From Bacteroidales bacterium (GTDB lineage: Bacteria > Bacteroidota > Bacteroidia > Bacteroidales > VadinHA17), in assembly GCA_011620595.1 (NCBI GenBank), contig WOYX01000034.1, positions 1-64,000 of the forward strand: 64,000 nucleotides of DNA. The letters run 5' to 3'. Shown here piece by piece: positions 27,822 through 37,034 of the stretch; the stretch's first letter is position 1; each line of letters opens with the position of its first letter. The translations under genes and the position numbers were made by a program. Below the pieces are notes generated by a model. The model saw only the letters and a list, made by a program, of their open reading frames with translations, searched no databases and had not been told where the DNA came from.

Positions 27822-28730
27822 ATGGAAAATCACGAAAAATATCAGGCTGAACACATTGAGCACAAGAAGGGTGCTCCGGTTGTCATGATAGTGTCTACGA
27901 TAATCCTGACACTCGGTTTGATTGCACTTGTAGTTCTCTACTACAACCAGAAGAGCAAGATGGTTGAGATGGAGCAGGTGCTAACAGAAGAGAAAGACTC
28001 TCTGGCCAATGAGCTCCGCATGATGATGTACGGATACGATACCCTCAAGACAAGCAATGACACTCTCAATGCAGAACTGCAGCGTGAGCGCACCCGGATT
28101 CAGAAGCTCCTCGAAGTCAGCGCCTCCAATGCACAGCTGATAAGAAAATACAAGGCAGAGATCAGCACCATGCGTGAGATCATGAAAAGCTATATAGTAC
28201 AGATCGACTCTCTCAATACCCGTAATCAGCTGTTAAGCGCTGAAAATGTGGAGATACGCGAACAGATGACGGTAGTGCAGGAGACCAACATCGAACTGGA
28301 AAAGACCAGGGAGGAGCTTACCTCCAAGGTGAGCGTCGCCTCCATGATTCAGGCCAAGGATATAGTTGCCATGGCACTTAACAAAAAACGGAAGGAGACA
28401 GACCAGATCAGGAACCTCGATAAGGTGAGGGTATGCTTCACTCTCAGGGAAAATCCGATCGCCGAAGCAGGCAACAAGATTGTCTATCTCAGAGTAGTCC
28501 GCCCTGATCAGCTGGTGATCACCAGCTCCCCGGACAACCTGTTTGAGGTTAACGGTGAACAGCTTATTTTCTCTGCCAACAGGGCGGTGGATTATGCCAA
28601 CAATGACATTGAGATGTGTATCTTCCTTGATAACACAGGTGATTTTATCCCCGGAACTTACAGTGTAGAGCTTTATCTCGACGGCATGAAGATCGGCACC
28701 GGAGAATTTTTGCTGCAAGGAAGGAGCTGA
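27822..28730 (+). CDS. Membrane-anchored coiled-coil protein, unknown function
   Basis: The 302-residue protein has a short cytoplasmic N-terminus and one transmembrane helix (about 20-41, VVMIVSTIILTLGLIALVVL). A long coiled coil (about 45-175) and a C-terminal beta-rich domain (about 195-302) ending GTGEFLLQGRS follow. The layout matches a conserved Bacteroidota hypothetical family I recognise only by shape. The C-terminal domain would lie in the periplasm. Its TGA abuts the TGA of the convergent hemW gene (TGATCA). No function is assigned. Confidence 0.75.
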   Translation: MENHEKYQAEHIEHKKGAPVVMIVSTIILTLGLIALVVLYYNQKSKMVEMEQVLTEEKDSLANELRMMMYGYDTLKTSNDTLNAELQRERTRIQKLLEVSASNAQLIRKYKAEISTMREIMKSYIVQIDSLNTRNQLLSAENVEIREQMTVVQETNIELEKTREELTSKVSVASMIQAKDIVAMALNKKRKETDQIRNLDKVRVCFTLRENPIAEAGNKIVYLRVVRPDQLVITSSPDNLFEVNGEQLIFSANRAVDYANNDIEMCIFLDNTGDFIPGTYSVELYLDGMKIGTGEFLLQGRS

Positions 28731-29861
28731 TCACAGTTCCGTCAGCAGTTCCGCAATAATATTATCAGAGATCATCCTGCCCTGGTCTGTCAGGGCCAGG
28801 GTGTCTCTTTCCCTTTTCATCAGCCCGTAACGGATATATTTTCCTGACATGTTGACAAGATAATCATGAAGCTCCTTGTCATAGCTATTTTCAACATGCG
28901 CCAGATCGATGCCCCATACCGTGCGAAGGGCAGTCATGATATACTCATTGAAGAGGGTAAGCCTGTCAAGCTCCTCGCGTTCAAAAGAGACCTTTCCCTC
29001 GTTTACCGACCTGATATACTCTTTGACGTCTGATACGTTCCACTGTCGCGATCTCCTGTCAAATGAATGTGCAGAGGGACCAAGGCCTATGTAGGGCACC
29101 TGCTTCCAGTAGGCCGAGTTGTGCTTTGAGATATATCCTTCAAGTGCAAAATTGGAAATCTCATAATGCAGAAAACCCTTCTCCCTCAGCAGGCTGATCA
29201 ACAGCATGAACATCGAACTGCTGGTCTCCTCGTCTGTCTCGGTGAGCTTCCCCTTCTCCTTCAGGCGGTACAGGGGAGTTCCCTCCTCAATGGTAAGATG
29301 ATAGGCTGAAATATGTGTCACCGGAAAAGTCAGAGTCTTCTCAATATCCTGCTTCAGATCTGCCGTGGTCATTTCCGGCATGCCATAGATAAGATCTGCA
29401 GAAACATTTTTTATTCCTTCACTGAACACTGCCTCCAGTGCTTCTGCCGATTGCCGGGCCGTGTGCCTTCTGCCCAGGTACTTCAGCCTTCCGTCATCCC
29501 AGGACTGAACTCCGACACTGATCCTGTTGACGCCAAGGGCCGCAAGGGAGCTGATATACCCTGCCCTGACATCATCAGGGTTTACTTCCATGGTTATCTC
29601 AGGATCACTGACAACGATGAAGTTCCTTCTCACCGCTGCCAGAATTTTTTCCGCCTGTGTCACGCTCAGCAGTGAAGGAGTGCCTCCCCCCAGGTATACG
29701 GTATCAACAGTTTCATTGTAGAGGTAGCCCGACCGTAATTCAGCCTCCCGGATGATTGCCTCAACGAGAGCCTCCGTTTCACTGCAGTCAGTGACACTGT
29801 AAAAATCACAGTAACTGCAGAAACTCCTGCAGAATGGTATGTGGATATAGACGCCGGCCAT
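28731..29861 (-). CDS. hemW: Radical SAM heme chaperone HemW
   Basis: The protein starts MAGVYIHIPFCRSFCSYCDFY, so the radical-SAM CxxxCxxC motif is followed by the extra Cys-free aromatic typical of HemW. VYLGGGTPSLLS and ISVGVQSWDD are also family motifs. The 376-residue length is normal. HemW binds heme and delivers it to respiratory proteins; older annotations call it an oxygen-independent coproporphyrinogen oxidase. The C-terminal HemN-type domain is present. It is monocistronic and divergent from the vanZ-like gene. Confidence 0.9.
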   Translation of the reverse strand: MAGVYIHIPFCRSFCSYCDFYSVTDCSETEALVEAIIREAELRSGYLYNETVDTVYLGGGTPSLLSVTQAEKILAAVRRNFIVVSDPEITMEVNPDDVRAGYISSLAALGVNRISVGVQSWDDGRLKYLGRRHTARQSAEALEAVFSEGIKNVSADLIYGMPEMTTADLKQDIEKTLTFPVTHISAYHLTIEEGTPLYRLKEKGKLTETDEETSSSMFMLLISLLREKGFLHYEISNFALEGYISKHNSAYWKQVPYIGLGPSAHSFDRRSRQWNVSDVKEYIRSVNEGKVSFEREELDRLTLFNEYIMTALRTVWGIDLAHVENSYDKELHDYLVNMSGKYIRYGLMKRERDTLALTDQGRMISDNIIAELLTEL

Positions 29862-29933
29862 GATAAATATATCCTCTAAAAATACGAAAGATTCAACATT
29901 AGTTTGCTATTTTCGCAATCTCATCACCCATAT

Positions 29934-30323
29934 ATGCTATATCGCATTATAAAACAATATTATAAGAGCATTATCATTGGGTTGCTGATCACCTGGCTCA
30001 GTCTCTCCGGTAGCAAAACGATGGTTCCCGGACGAATGCTTGATATACCATATATTGATAAGATAGGCCACTTTGCGATGTATGCCTTTTTTTCGGCCAT
30101 TTTGCTTCTGGACTCATGCAGATGGCAGCTCAACCGCAGTTTCATATACCCCCTCATCCTCATTCCGCTTCTCTTCGGAGCAATTATGGAGATCATGCAG
30201 ATGACCCTGACCACATCGCGCAAGGCTGAGACTTTTGACCTGCTGGCCAATGTCGGGGGTGTGCTTACCGGTCTTTTGGCAGCCTATCTGACGAGAATGG
30301 TGCTGGCAAGATTCAGAGCCTGA
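29934..30323 (+). CDS. VanZ-like family membrane protein
   Basis: This 129-residue protein has four hydrophobic segments and the VanZ-type motif DKIGHFAMYAFFSAIL. It continues with EIMQMTLTTSRKAETFDLLANVGG, where the VanZ fold has the conserved E...R...D.laN pattern. An upstream TTG at 29904 would add ten residues, but the ATG at 29934 fits better. Function is unknown for small VanZ-like proteins outside glycopeptide resistance. The 3' end overlaps the convergent Rrf2 gene by 11 bp. Confidence 0.75.
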   Translation: MLYRIIKQYYKSIIIGLLITWLSLSGSKTMVPGRMLDIPYIDKIGHFAMYAFFSAILLLDSCRWQLNRSFIYPLILIPLLFGAIMEIMQMTLTTSRKAETFDLLANVGGVLTGLLAAYLTRMVLARFRA

Positions 30324-30753
30324 TCAAAGGATATTTTTTCAGTTGTGCTGCACAGGCTTCTATGCTCTTTGAGCTGAAAAACCTTTCCAGGCGTACCTTC
30401 TCTTTCCTGAGGTCATTGTGCAGAATACATACTCCCCTGTCAGGCTCATCAAAGTTGCATTTCTCCCCTGTTATGTAACAGCTGTCAAAGAAATCCCTTC
30501 CGTCAATAGCATCTATTATATCCATCAGGGTAAGATCAGAGGCCGGAACCATCAGATAAAATCCGCCGTGTGGACCTTTCGATGAATGAAGTATCTTTTT
30601 CTTTGAAAGTATCTGAAGGATCTTGGCGAGATAGGGCTGCGGGATATTCAGCTTTTCAGCTATCTCCCTGAGTCCGGTATTATACTTCTGTTCGGGTTTT
30701 GACGCAATGAAAATCACCGCCCTGATGCCGTATTTGCATGTTGCTGATAACAT
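30313..30753 (-). CDS. Rrf2 family transcriptional regulator
   Basis: The 146-residue protein has the Rrf2 winged helix: MLSATCKYGIRAVIFIA, then LREIAEKLNIPQPYLAKILQ and the wing KGPHGGFYL. The loop SCYITGEKCNFDEPDRGVC carries three cysteines spaced as in Fe-S-sensing members (IscR/NsrR type), so it may sense iron-sulfur status, redox state or NO. It starts one base after the rpiB stop, so the two are probably co-transcribed. Targets are unknown. Confidence 0.88.
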   Translation of the reverse strand: MLSATCKYGIRAVIFIASKPEQKYNTGLREIAEKLNIPQPYLAKILQILSKKKILHSSKGPHGGFYLMVPASDLTLMDIIDAIDGRDFFDSCYITGEKCNFDEPDRGVCILHNDLRKEKVRLERFFSSKSIEACAAQLKKYPLIRL

Positions 30754-31194
30754 CTAGCGGTCTCTTATCGGTATCTTGTCAATCCTTCTCCTGTGCCGGC
30801 CTTCCTCAAAATCAGTTGTCAGAAAAGCCTTCAAGATCACTATCGCCTCAGCCTCCTTCAGGAACCGCCCGGGCAGTGAACATACGTTGGCATCATTGTG
30901 TGCCCTTGCAAGCTTGCTGATTTCCTCGCACCAGCAGACCGCCGATCTTATTTTCTGATGCTTGTTGGTAGTCATGTTTATGCCGTTGCCCGAACCACAT
31001 ATTGTAATACCGAACCTGAAGTCGCCCTTCTCCACTGCCTCTGCCAGCGGATGACCAAAATCGGGATAATCAACGCTGTCTTCAGAAAAACAGCCTATAT
31101 CCTTTACTTCATACCTGTTTGAAATAAGCCACAAGACGAGCTTCTCCTTAAGCCTGAAACCGGCATGATCTGAGGCAATTATGATTTTTTCCAA
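30754..31194 (-). CDS. rpiB: Ribose-5-phosphate isomerase B
   Basis: This enzyme interconverts ribulose-5-phosphate and ribose-5-phosphate in the pentose phosphate pathway. The 146-residue protein has IIASDHAGFRLKEKL at the start and the catalytic Cys segment FGITICGSGNGINMTTNKH. The phosphate-binding HNDANVCSLPGRFL follows. It is full length. A perfect TAnnTTTG element lies just upstream. It is followed directly by the Rrf2 regulator gene. Confidence 0.93.
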   Translation of the reverse strand: MEKIIIASDHAGFRLKEKLVLWLISNRYEVKDIGCFSEDSVDYPDFGHPLAEAVEKGDFRFGITICGSGNGINMTTNKHQKIRSAVCWCEEISKLARAHNDANVCSLPGRFLKEAEAIVILKAFLTTDFEEGRHRRRIDKIPIRDR

Positions 31195-31641
31195 AACGCC
31201 CTTATATTTTTATACAAATATAGTCCTGTAATCAATACCAGAAAAAAAAACATAACCGCTTTAATATGTTAATAACATGTAACCACCGATTTAATTTTTT
31301 GTTCATTTTTTTCATTGACCCGGCAAGTTTCCTCCATATGTATTTTTTTTCTTTTTACAAAAACATTTTCTTATTCCGGCGGAGTTATATTTCAACCTCC
31401 GGTCAACAGCATGAGAGCGATCTTTTGTTAACTTTCACTGTCAACAAAATCGTCGTAACAACTGTTAATTGGAAGGCTAAATGTCTATCTTTCAAATAAG
31501 GTATGTTTTTTGATGTGTTAACAAGCTGTTATTAATCTTTTAACCGCCATTTTTACAAAAAGAATCGTAAAATTGTTTGAACAGAATTAACAGCATATAA
31601 TAACCATCATCTATAAAATTTTTTAAAAAATAATATAAAAT
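31195..31641. other. 447-bp AT-rich divergent intergenic region rich in TTAAC motifs
   Basis: The gap between rpiB and nadA has no convincing gene. It has many TTAAC/GTTAA motifs, the palindrome atgttaataacat near 31267-31279, and a near-perfect 10-bp inverted repeat (ttttgttaac at 31423-31432, gtcaacaaaa at 31440-31449). A TATCTTTC at 31486-31493 is a near match to a -7 element reading toward nadA. No DnaA box (TTATCCACA) was found. Confidence 0.5.
31215..31222 (-). promoter_or_regulatory. -7 element for rpiB and the Rrf2 gene
   Basis: On the minus strand this reads TATATTTG, a perfect TAnnTTTG. The start codon at 31194 would follow a leader of only about 14 bases. No clear -33 element. Confidence 0.4.
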
Positions 31642-32589
31642 ATGATTGTTGATAAAGATATCGCAGGCAGGATTGAAGAGCTCAAAAAGGAGAAAAATGC
31701 TGTAATACTGGCACATTACTATCAGACGTCTGACATTCAGGATATCGCCGATTTCATCGGAGACAGCCTGGCGCTTTCACAGAAGGCAGCAGAGACTGAC
31801 GCTGATATGATAGTCTTTGCAGGAGTAAAGTTCATGGCTGAGACTGCAAAGATACTTTCTCCGGAGAAGAAAGTCATTATACCGGATATGATGGCAGGAT
31901 GCTCATTGGCAGACTCATGCAAGAGGGAGGATTTTGAAAAGTTCATCAGGGAAAATCCCGGAAGAACGGTAATTACCTATGTTAACACCACAGCTGACAT
32001 AAAGGCCGTAAGTGATATTGCATGCACCTCTTCAAATGCCAGGCAGATAATAGAATCCCTGCCTGAAGATGAGAAGATAATATTCGGGCCGGACCGAAAC
32101 CTGGGTAACTATATAAAGAGTCTGACGGGAAGGGATATACTTGTGTGGGACGGTGCCTGTCATGTCCACGAGCAGTTTTCACTGGAGGCCATCGTGAAAC
32201 TGAAACGGGAAAAAGGTGATGCAAAAATAATTGCTCATCCTGAATGTGAGTTGCCGGTAAGGCTTGTGGCAGATTACATAGGTTCAACATCCGGACTTCT
32301 CTCTTTTATAAAGAAAGATCCCGGAAAAACTTTTATTGTTGCCACGGAACCGGGCATCATCTATCAGATGAGGAAAGCAAGGCCGGAGAAGAATTTTATA
32401 CCGGCACCGCCGAAAGATTCAACCTGCGGGTGCAGTGAATGCAATTTCATGAAGCTTATTACTCTTGAAAAGATATATAAATCGCTTAAATTTGAGGAGC
32501 CGGAAATAATTGTTGACCCGTTGATAGCAAAACAGGCCGTAGTACCAATCAAGAGAATGCTTGAGATATCGGCGAAACTTGGCTTATAA
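31642..32589 (+). CDS. nadA: Quinolinate synthase A
   Basis: NadA condenses iminoaspartate with dihydroxyacetone phosphate to quinolinate in NAD synthesis and carries a [4Fe-4S] cluster. The 315-residue protein shows VILAHYYQTSDIQDIADFIGDS near the start. Cluster Cys regions are MMAGCSLADSC, WDGACHVHEQF and TCGCSECNFMKL. The substrate segments are AHPECELP and STSGLLSF. It is full length. nadB and nadC are not in the window. The MORN-type gene starts two bases after the nadA stop. Confidence 0.95.
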   Translation: MIVDKDIAGRIEELKKEKNAVILAHYYQTSDIQDIADFIGDSLALSQKAAETDADMIVFAGVKFMAETAKILSPEKKVIIPDMMAGCSLADSCKREDFEKFIRENPGRTVITYVNTTADIKAVSDIACTSSNARQIIESLPEDEKIIFGPDRNLGNYIKSLTGRDILVWDGACHVHEQFSLEAIVKLKREKGDAKIIAHPECELPVRLVADYIGSTSGLLSFIKKDPGKTFIVATEPGIIYQMRKARPEKNFIPAPPKDSTCGCSECNFMKLITLEKIYKSLKFEEPEIIVDPLIAKQAVVPIKRMLEISAKLGL

Positions 32590-32590
32590 G

Positions 32591-34141
32591 ATGAAGAAAC
32601 TTTTTCTGATCATGCTGGTTTTTATTCCTTTTGCCATGTCTGCTCAGCAAAACAGGGAGCTTAATGATGGCTATCATCAGTTTACTTATCCTAACGGAAA
32701 TATCTCAAGCGAAGGTTTTATAAGGAACGGCAAGCCTGACGGATACTGGAAAGGTTATTATGTCACAGGAGTTCTTAAGTCCGAAGGCAAAAGAACCAGT
32801 TTTCTCCTTGACAGCATCTGGATCTTCTATGATCAGGCAGGAGACACGACGGAAAAGATCAGTTACCTGCTGGGAAAGAGAAACGGATATTACCTCAGGT
32901 ATAAAAAAGACCCGGTACACGGACTTTACGTACACACTTCAGAACTGTATGCCGGCGACAAAAAGGAGGGTGTGGCACGAATTTTCTATCCTGACGGGAA
33001 GATAAGACAGACCATACCGTATGTCAATGGAAAGAAAGACGGGCTGTCACGTGAGTATGACAGAGATGGTAAAATAATAACCCTGCTGGAATACAACAAC
33101 GACTTTCTTATCAGCAGGGAGAGAATAAACCAGACTGACGCAGCCGGACTAAAACAGGGTGAATGGCTGGAATTCTATCCTGGCGGCGCAATAAAAACGG
33201 AGAGAAATTACCGTAACGACCTGCTTCACGGCTATTACAAGGAATATGACGAAAGGGGAAGGCTGCTGGTCACACTGCTGTATGACAACGGCAAGGTCAC
33301 CGGTAGTGAGATTGACAACAGTGCAGAGATTAATATAGAGAACCGTTATGACGAATCGGGAAAGCTGATCTATTCAGGTCCGTTCAAGGAGGGTATACCG
33401 GTGGGGATACACCGCGAGTACAACAGCGACGGAACAGTCAGGATTGCAAAAATCTACAATGATAACGGCGTCCTGATATCTGAAGGAATCGTTGACGATG
33501 AGGGAAACAGGAATGGTCCGTGGAAGGATTTTTACCCTGACGGAACATTGATGGCGGAGGGGGCATATGTCAACAGCAGGCGCAGCGGAGCATGGAAATT
33601 CTATAATGCATCCGGAAGGCTTGAGCAGGCAGGATATTACAATAACGGCCGCATTGACGGAACATGGCGCTGGTATTATCCGGAGGGAGAGCTGCTGAGG
33701 GAGGAGGATTACTACCAGGGCAGAAGGGACGGTCAGTATACGGAGTATACACGCACCGGCGGGATAATAGCACAGGGAGCTTACGCTGACGGTGAGAGAA
33801 ACGGGAAATGGATATTCAAAACAGGAGACAATACAGAAGAAGGAAACTATCTTCTTGGGCTTCGCGACGGTGAATGGAAGGCATATTATCCGAATGAAAA
33901 ACTCAGATTTCGCGGAGAATACAGGCAGGGTAACCCCGTTGGCCACCATACAGTCTGGTATGAAAGCGGAAGGATCAGGGAGGACCGCTATTACAGGAAC
34001 GGCCTAAGAACACGCACATGGAAGAAATACAGTGAGGAGGGCGATGTCATTCTCTCGGTCACCTACCGTGATGATGTGGAGACAAGCATCAACGGCGTGG
34101 CTGTCAATCTGCCCGAGAGCAGCGTCAGACGCATTAAATAG
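32591..34141 (+). CDS. Exported MORN-variant (YwqK-like) repeat protein
   Basis: The start at 32591 gives a 516-residue protein with a signal peptide (MKKLFLIMLVFIPFAMSAQQ). The rest consists of about 18 repeats of roughly 22-24 residues of the form YPNGxxxxEGxYxxGxxxGxWxxY. Examples are FYPDGTLMAEGAYVNSRRSG and YYPEGELLREEDYYQGRRDG. Such proteins are often labelled YwqK-family antitoxin, but there is no evidence of a toxin partner here. It is probably a periplasmic or outer-membrane repeat protein. It sits between nadA and ruvB with minimal gaps, which suggests co-transcription only. Confidence 0.8.
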   Translation: MKKLFLIMLVFIPFAMSAQQNRELNDGYHQFTYPNGNISSEGFIRNGKPDGYWKGYYVTGVLKSEGKRTSFLLDSIWIFYDQAGDTTEKISYLLGKRNGYYLRYKKDPVHGLYVHTSELYAGDKKEGVARIFYPDGKIRQTIPYVNGKKDGLSREYDRDGKIITLLEYNNDFLISRERINQTDAAGLKQGEWLEFYPGGAIKTERNYRNDLLHGYYKEYDERGRLLVTLLYDNGKVTGSEIDNSAEINIENRYDESGKLIYSGPFKEGIPVGIHREYNSDGTVRIAKIYNDNGVLISEGIVDDEGNRNGPWKDFYPDGTLMAEGAYVNSRRSGAWKFYNASGRLEQAGYYNNGRIDGTWRWYYPEGELLREEDYYQGRRDGQYTEYTRTGGIIAQGAYADGERNGKWIFKTGDNTEEGNYLLGLRDGEWKAYYPNEKLRFRGEYRQGNPVGHHTVWYESGRIREDRYYRNGLRTRTWKKYSEEGDVILSVTYRDDVETSINGVAVNLPESSVRRIK

Positions 34142-34150
34142 CTTCGGACA

Positions 34151-35170
34151 ATGAGCGAACAGTTCAACCTGAGAAAAGAGATAACCCTTGCCGGCGATGC
34201 GGAACTGGAGAAGCAGCTGCGTCCGCTCAGCTTTGAAGACTTCCGTGGCCAGCAGCGTATCACGGATAACCTTAATGTTTTTGTCACCGCAGCACTGCAG
34301 AGAGGCGAGGCTCTTGACCATGTGCTTCTGCACGGGCCTCCAGGACTGGGAAAAACCACCCTGGCCACCATCATCTCCAATGAAATGAAGGTTAAACTGA
34401 GAGTTACTTCGGGCCCTGTGCTCGACAAACCGGGAGACCTGGCGGGACTGCTTACCAGCCTCGATGAGGGGGATGTTCTGTTCATCGATGAGATACACCG
34501 GCTCAGCCCCGTGGTTGAAGAGTACCTATACTCGGCTATGGAGGACTACCAGATTGATATCATGATCGACAAGGGACCGGGTGCCCGCTCCGTACAGCTG
34601 AAGCTCAATCCTTTTACACTCATAGGGGCCACCACCCGCTCTGGTCTGCTCACCAGCCCGCTCAGAGCCCGGTTCGGCATCAAGTTCCACCTGGAATATT
34701 ATGATACTCCCATCCTGAAAGGAATAGTGAAGAGATCGGCAGGAATACTAAACATAATCATTGATGATATTGCTGCCCTGGAGATAGCCTCACGCAGCAG
34801 GGGAACGCCAAGGATAGCCAATTCACTGCTGCGGCGGGTACGTGATTTTGCCCAGGTGAAGGGTACCGGCGCCATAGACCTGGAGATAACGCGCTACAGC
34901 CTCGAGGCCCTGAATATTGACAAGCACGGCCTTGACGAGATGGATAACCGCATACTTAAAACCATCATTGAAAAGTTCAGGGGCGGACCGGTGGGGTTGA
35001 ACAACATTGCCACAGCCGTGGGAGAAGAGAGCGGAACCATTGAGGAGGTTTATGAGCCTTTTCTTATCAAGGAGGGCTATATAAAGAGAACGCCACGGGG
35101 ACGGGAAGCTACAGAAACTGCATACAGACATCTGGGACTGGTGCCCGGAAGTGACGGAAGTCTATTCTGA
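34151..35170 (+). CDS. ruvB: Holliday junction branch-migration ATPase RuvB
   Basis: RuvB is the hexameric motor that drives branch migration with RuvA. The 339-residue protein has Walker [10 protein letters not shown], Walker [12 protein letters not shown], sensor-1 [10 protein letters not shown] and arginine finger region SPLRARFGI. The C-terminal winged helix has [21 protein letters not shown]. All regions are intact and the length is normal. It starts nine bases after the MORN-type gene. ruvA and ruvC are not in the window. Confidence 0.96.
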   Translation: MSEQFNLRKEITLAGDAELEKQLRPLSFEDFRGQQRITDNLNVFVTAALQRGEALDHVLLHGPPGLGKTTLATIISNEMKVKLRVTSGPVLDKPGDLAGLLTSLDEGDVLFIDEIHRLSPVVEEYLYSAMEDYQIDIMIDKGPGARSVQLKLNPFTLIGATTRSGLLTSPLRARFGIKFHLEYYDTPILKGIVKRSAGILNIIIDDIAALEIASRSRGTPRIANSLLRRVRDFAQVKGTGAIDLEITRYSLEALNIDKHGLDEMDNRILKTIIEKFRGGPVGLNNIATAVGEESGTIEEVYEPFLIKEGYIKRTPRGREATETAYRHLGLVPGSDGSLF

Positions 35171-35228
35171 GACAGCAGAGCCGGGAAGAGAGGTTAACAC
35201 ACTTATCAGGAGTGCGGGGCCCGGGAAA

Positions 35229-35930
35229 CTAAGAACTCACCTTTTCAAGACCCTTGAGGTCAATGATCTTTATTTTTCTGCCGCTGAGCTCTATAAGCCT
35301 GTCGCTCTTGAATTCAGAAAGAAGGCGTATTACCGATTCTGTGGCAGTGCCAACGATGTTGGCCAGCTCTTCACGTGTAAGAGATATGCGGAGGAATTTC
35401 TGCTCGTCAAGACCGAAATCGCCCACGAGCTTCATCAGTACCTCTGCAACCCTCTCACGCACAGTCTTCTGGGCTATGTCGGTAATATAGGAGTTGGCCT
35501 CGGCCAGTTCATGGCAGGTGAGCTTGACCACCTCGAAGGCGAAGGCAGGATTCGTTTTCACAAACTGTATCAGCAGTTCCGAGGGTATGAAGCAGACCTG
35601 ACTGTCTTCGATTACCTTGGCCGAGGTGCACGCCGGTTCGTTGCTCAACACTGACCGGTAGGCAATAATTTCGCCGCGACGGGCAAAACGGATTATCTGT
35701 TCCTTGCCGTCAACGCCGGTCTTGAAAACCTTGATAATACCTGAGTTGATGCAGAAGAAACCGCTTATCCGGTTGCCCTCGTGATACAGTATGTCACCCC
35801 TTTTGTAGCGCCTGAAATCCTTCTCAAAATTCAGTCTGTCAGTCTCATCACGGGTCAGAAAACGAAAGACGGAGTTTGTTTCAAACGCGCATTTTTCACA
35901 TAAAGCCATAGATAAGTCATGCTGTTTCAT
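35229..35930 (-). CDS. Crp/Fnr family transcriptional regulator
   Basis: The 233-residue protein has an N-terminal cyclic-nucleotide-binding-like domain (about 25-145, with YKRGDILYHEGNRISGFFCI). A dimer helix and a C-terminal HTH (about 160-225) follow. The recognition region LTREELANIVGTATESVIRLL has the E-SVIR pattern of Fnr/Crp proteins. The N-terminus has a CEKC pair near residues 11-14 but not the full FNR Cys set, so oxygen sensing through Fe-S is uncertain. A one-mismatch -7 element (CACCTTTG) lies just upstream. It is convergent with ruvB. Targets are unknown. Confidence 0.85.
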   Translation of the reverse strand: MKQHDLSMALCEKCAFETNSVFRFLTRDETDRLNFEKDFRRYKRGDILYHEGNRISGFFCINSGIIKVFKTGVDGKEQIIRFARRGEIIAYRSVLSNEPACTSAKVIEDSQVCFIPSELLIQFVKTNPAFAFEVVKLTCHELAEANSYITDIAQKTVRERVAEVLMKLVGDFGLDEQKFLRISLTREELANIVGTATESVIRLLSEFKSDRLIELSGRKIKIIDLKGLEKVSS

Positions 35931-35976
35931 AACTCAGGAGGTTAAGATGACAAAGGTGAGTATTAATTAATGAAAA

Positions 35977-37032
35977 TCATAGAATTTCAGAACGGAACTG
36001 ATTAAGAAACCGTATATCGTTTTCAAAGTAGAGACGAAGATCATTGACGCCGTATTTGAGCATGGCGGCGCGTTCAATTCCCATACCGAAAGCATATCCG
36101 GAATATTTGACGGAGTCAATGCCGCATGCTTCGAGAACATTGGGATCAACCATACCGCAGCCCAGCAGCTCGAGCCATCCTGTACCCTTGCACACCCCGC
36201 ATCCCTTTCCTCCGCACAGATTGCAGTTTATATCCATCTCTGCCGAAGGTTCGGTGAAGGGAAAAAATGAGGGTCGGAGCCTTATTCGCACATCCTTGCC
36301 GAAGAGTTCCACGGCAAAGTAGAGAAGTGTCTGCCTGAGATCGGCAAAAGAGACGTTCTCGGCTACATAGAGACCCTCAACCTGGTGGAAGATGCAGTGG
36401 GCACGCGCTGAGATAGCCTCATTACGAAAGACCCTGCCCGGAGAGATGGTCCTGATGGGAGGCTGCTCTCTCTCCATCACGCGTACCTGTACAGAGGAGG
36501 TGTGCGTGCGCAGCAGCACATCATCGGGATGAGACTCCACACCTGAACTCTTCCTGATAAAGAAGGTATCCTGCATATCGCGCGCCGGATGATCGCTGGC
36601 AAAATTGAGCATGGTGAAGACATGATTGTCATCCTCTATCTCCGGCCCCTCGGAAACAGTGAATCCTATACGGCTGAAGATGTCAATTATGTGGTTGCGG
36701 ACAATGGATATGGGATGGCGTGTGCCCGCATTGAATGGCCAGGCAGGGCGGGTAAGGTCAGTTTCTGAAGTGACAGTCTCGGCAACAGAGATACGCTCTT
36801 TGTGTTCATGGTACTTGTCCGTCGCCAGCTGCTTCAGCTCATTCAGAAGCCTCCCTGTCTCCCTCTTCTCTTCAGGAGGCACATTTCTGAATCCCTCAAA
36901 AAGCAAAGAAATACTTCCCTTCTTGCTGAGGTAGGCTATCCTGAACTGCTCAAGCAGATCAGCATCCGTGATCTGAAAATCCTCAATCTCTCTTTTTAAT
37001 TCTGCAATCCTGCCAATCATCTGCGAAGTCAA
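35977..37032 (-). CDS. pheS: Phenylalanyl-tRNA synthetase alpha subunit
   Basis: The catalytic subunit attaches Phe to tRNA-Phe as an alpha2-beta2 enzyme. The 351-residue protein has an N-terminal coiled coil (about 1-85) and class II motifs GFTVSEGPEIEDD, DTFFIRKSSG, and HCIFHQVEGLYV. The C-terminal motif 3 region is YSGYAFGMGIERAAML. Translation may begin at the inner Met at 37020. It follows the isomerase gene by two bases, so they are probably one transcript. pheT is not adjacent, as is common in Bacteroidota. Confidence 0.95.
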   Translation of the reverse strand: MTSQMIGRIAELKREIEDFQITDADLLEQFRIAYLSKKGSISLLFEGFRNVPPEEKRETGRLLNELKQLATDKYHEHKERISVAETVTSETDLTRPAWPFNAGTRHPISIVRNHIIDIFSRIGFTVSEGPEIEDDNHVFTMLNFASDHPARDMQDTFFIRKSSGVESHPDDVLLRTHTSSVQVRVMEREQPPIRTISPGRVFRNEAISARAHCIFHQVEGLYVAENVSFADLRQTLLYFAVELFGKDVRIRLRPSFFPFTEPSAEMDINCNLCGGKGCGVCKGTGWLELLGCGMVDPNVLEACGIDSVKYSGYAFGMGIERAAMLKYGVNDLRLYFENDIRFLNQFRSEIL

Positions 37033-37034
37033 TC

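Noticed and set aside
29904..29933. TTG start for the vanZ-like gene
   Set aside because: The ATG at 29934 gives a normal membrane-protein start. The upstream ten codons look like leader sequence.
31195..31641. Replication origin
   Set aside because: It is AT-rich with inverted repeats, but no DnaA boxes were found and dnaA/dnaN are not nearby.
33030..33050. Third parS site (TCACGTGA in the MORN-type gene)
   Set aside because: Only the central 8 bases match and the outer arms do not.
32591..34141. YwqK-type antitoxin of a toxin-antitoxin pair
   Set aside because: The protein is a long exported repeat protein with no toxin gene next to it. The label reflects only repeat similarity.
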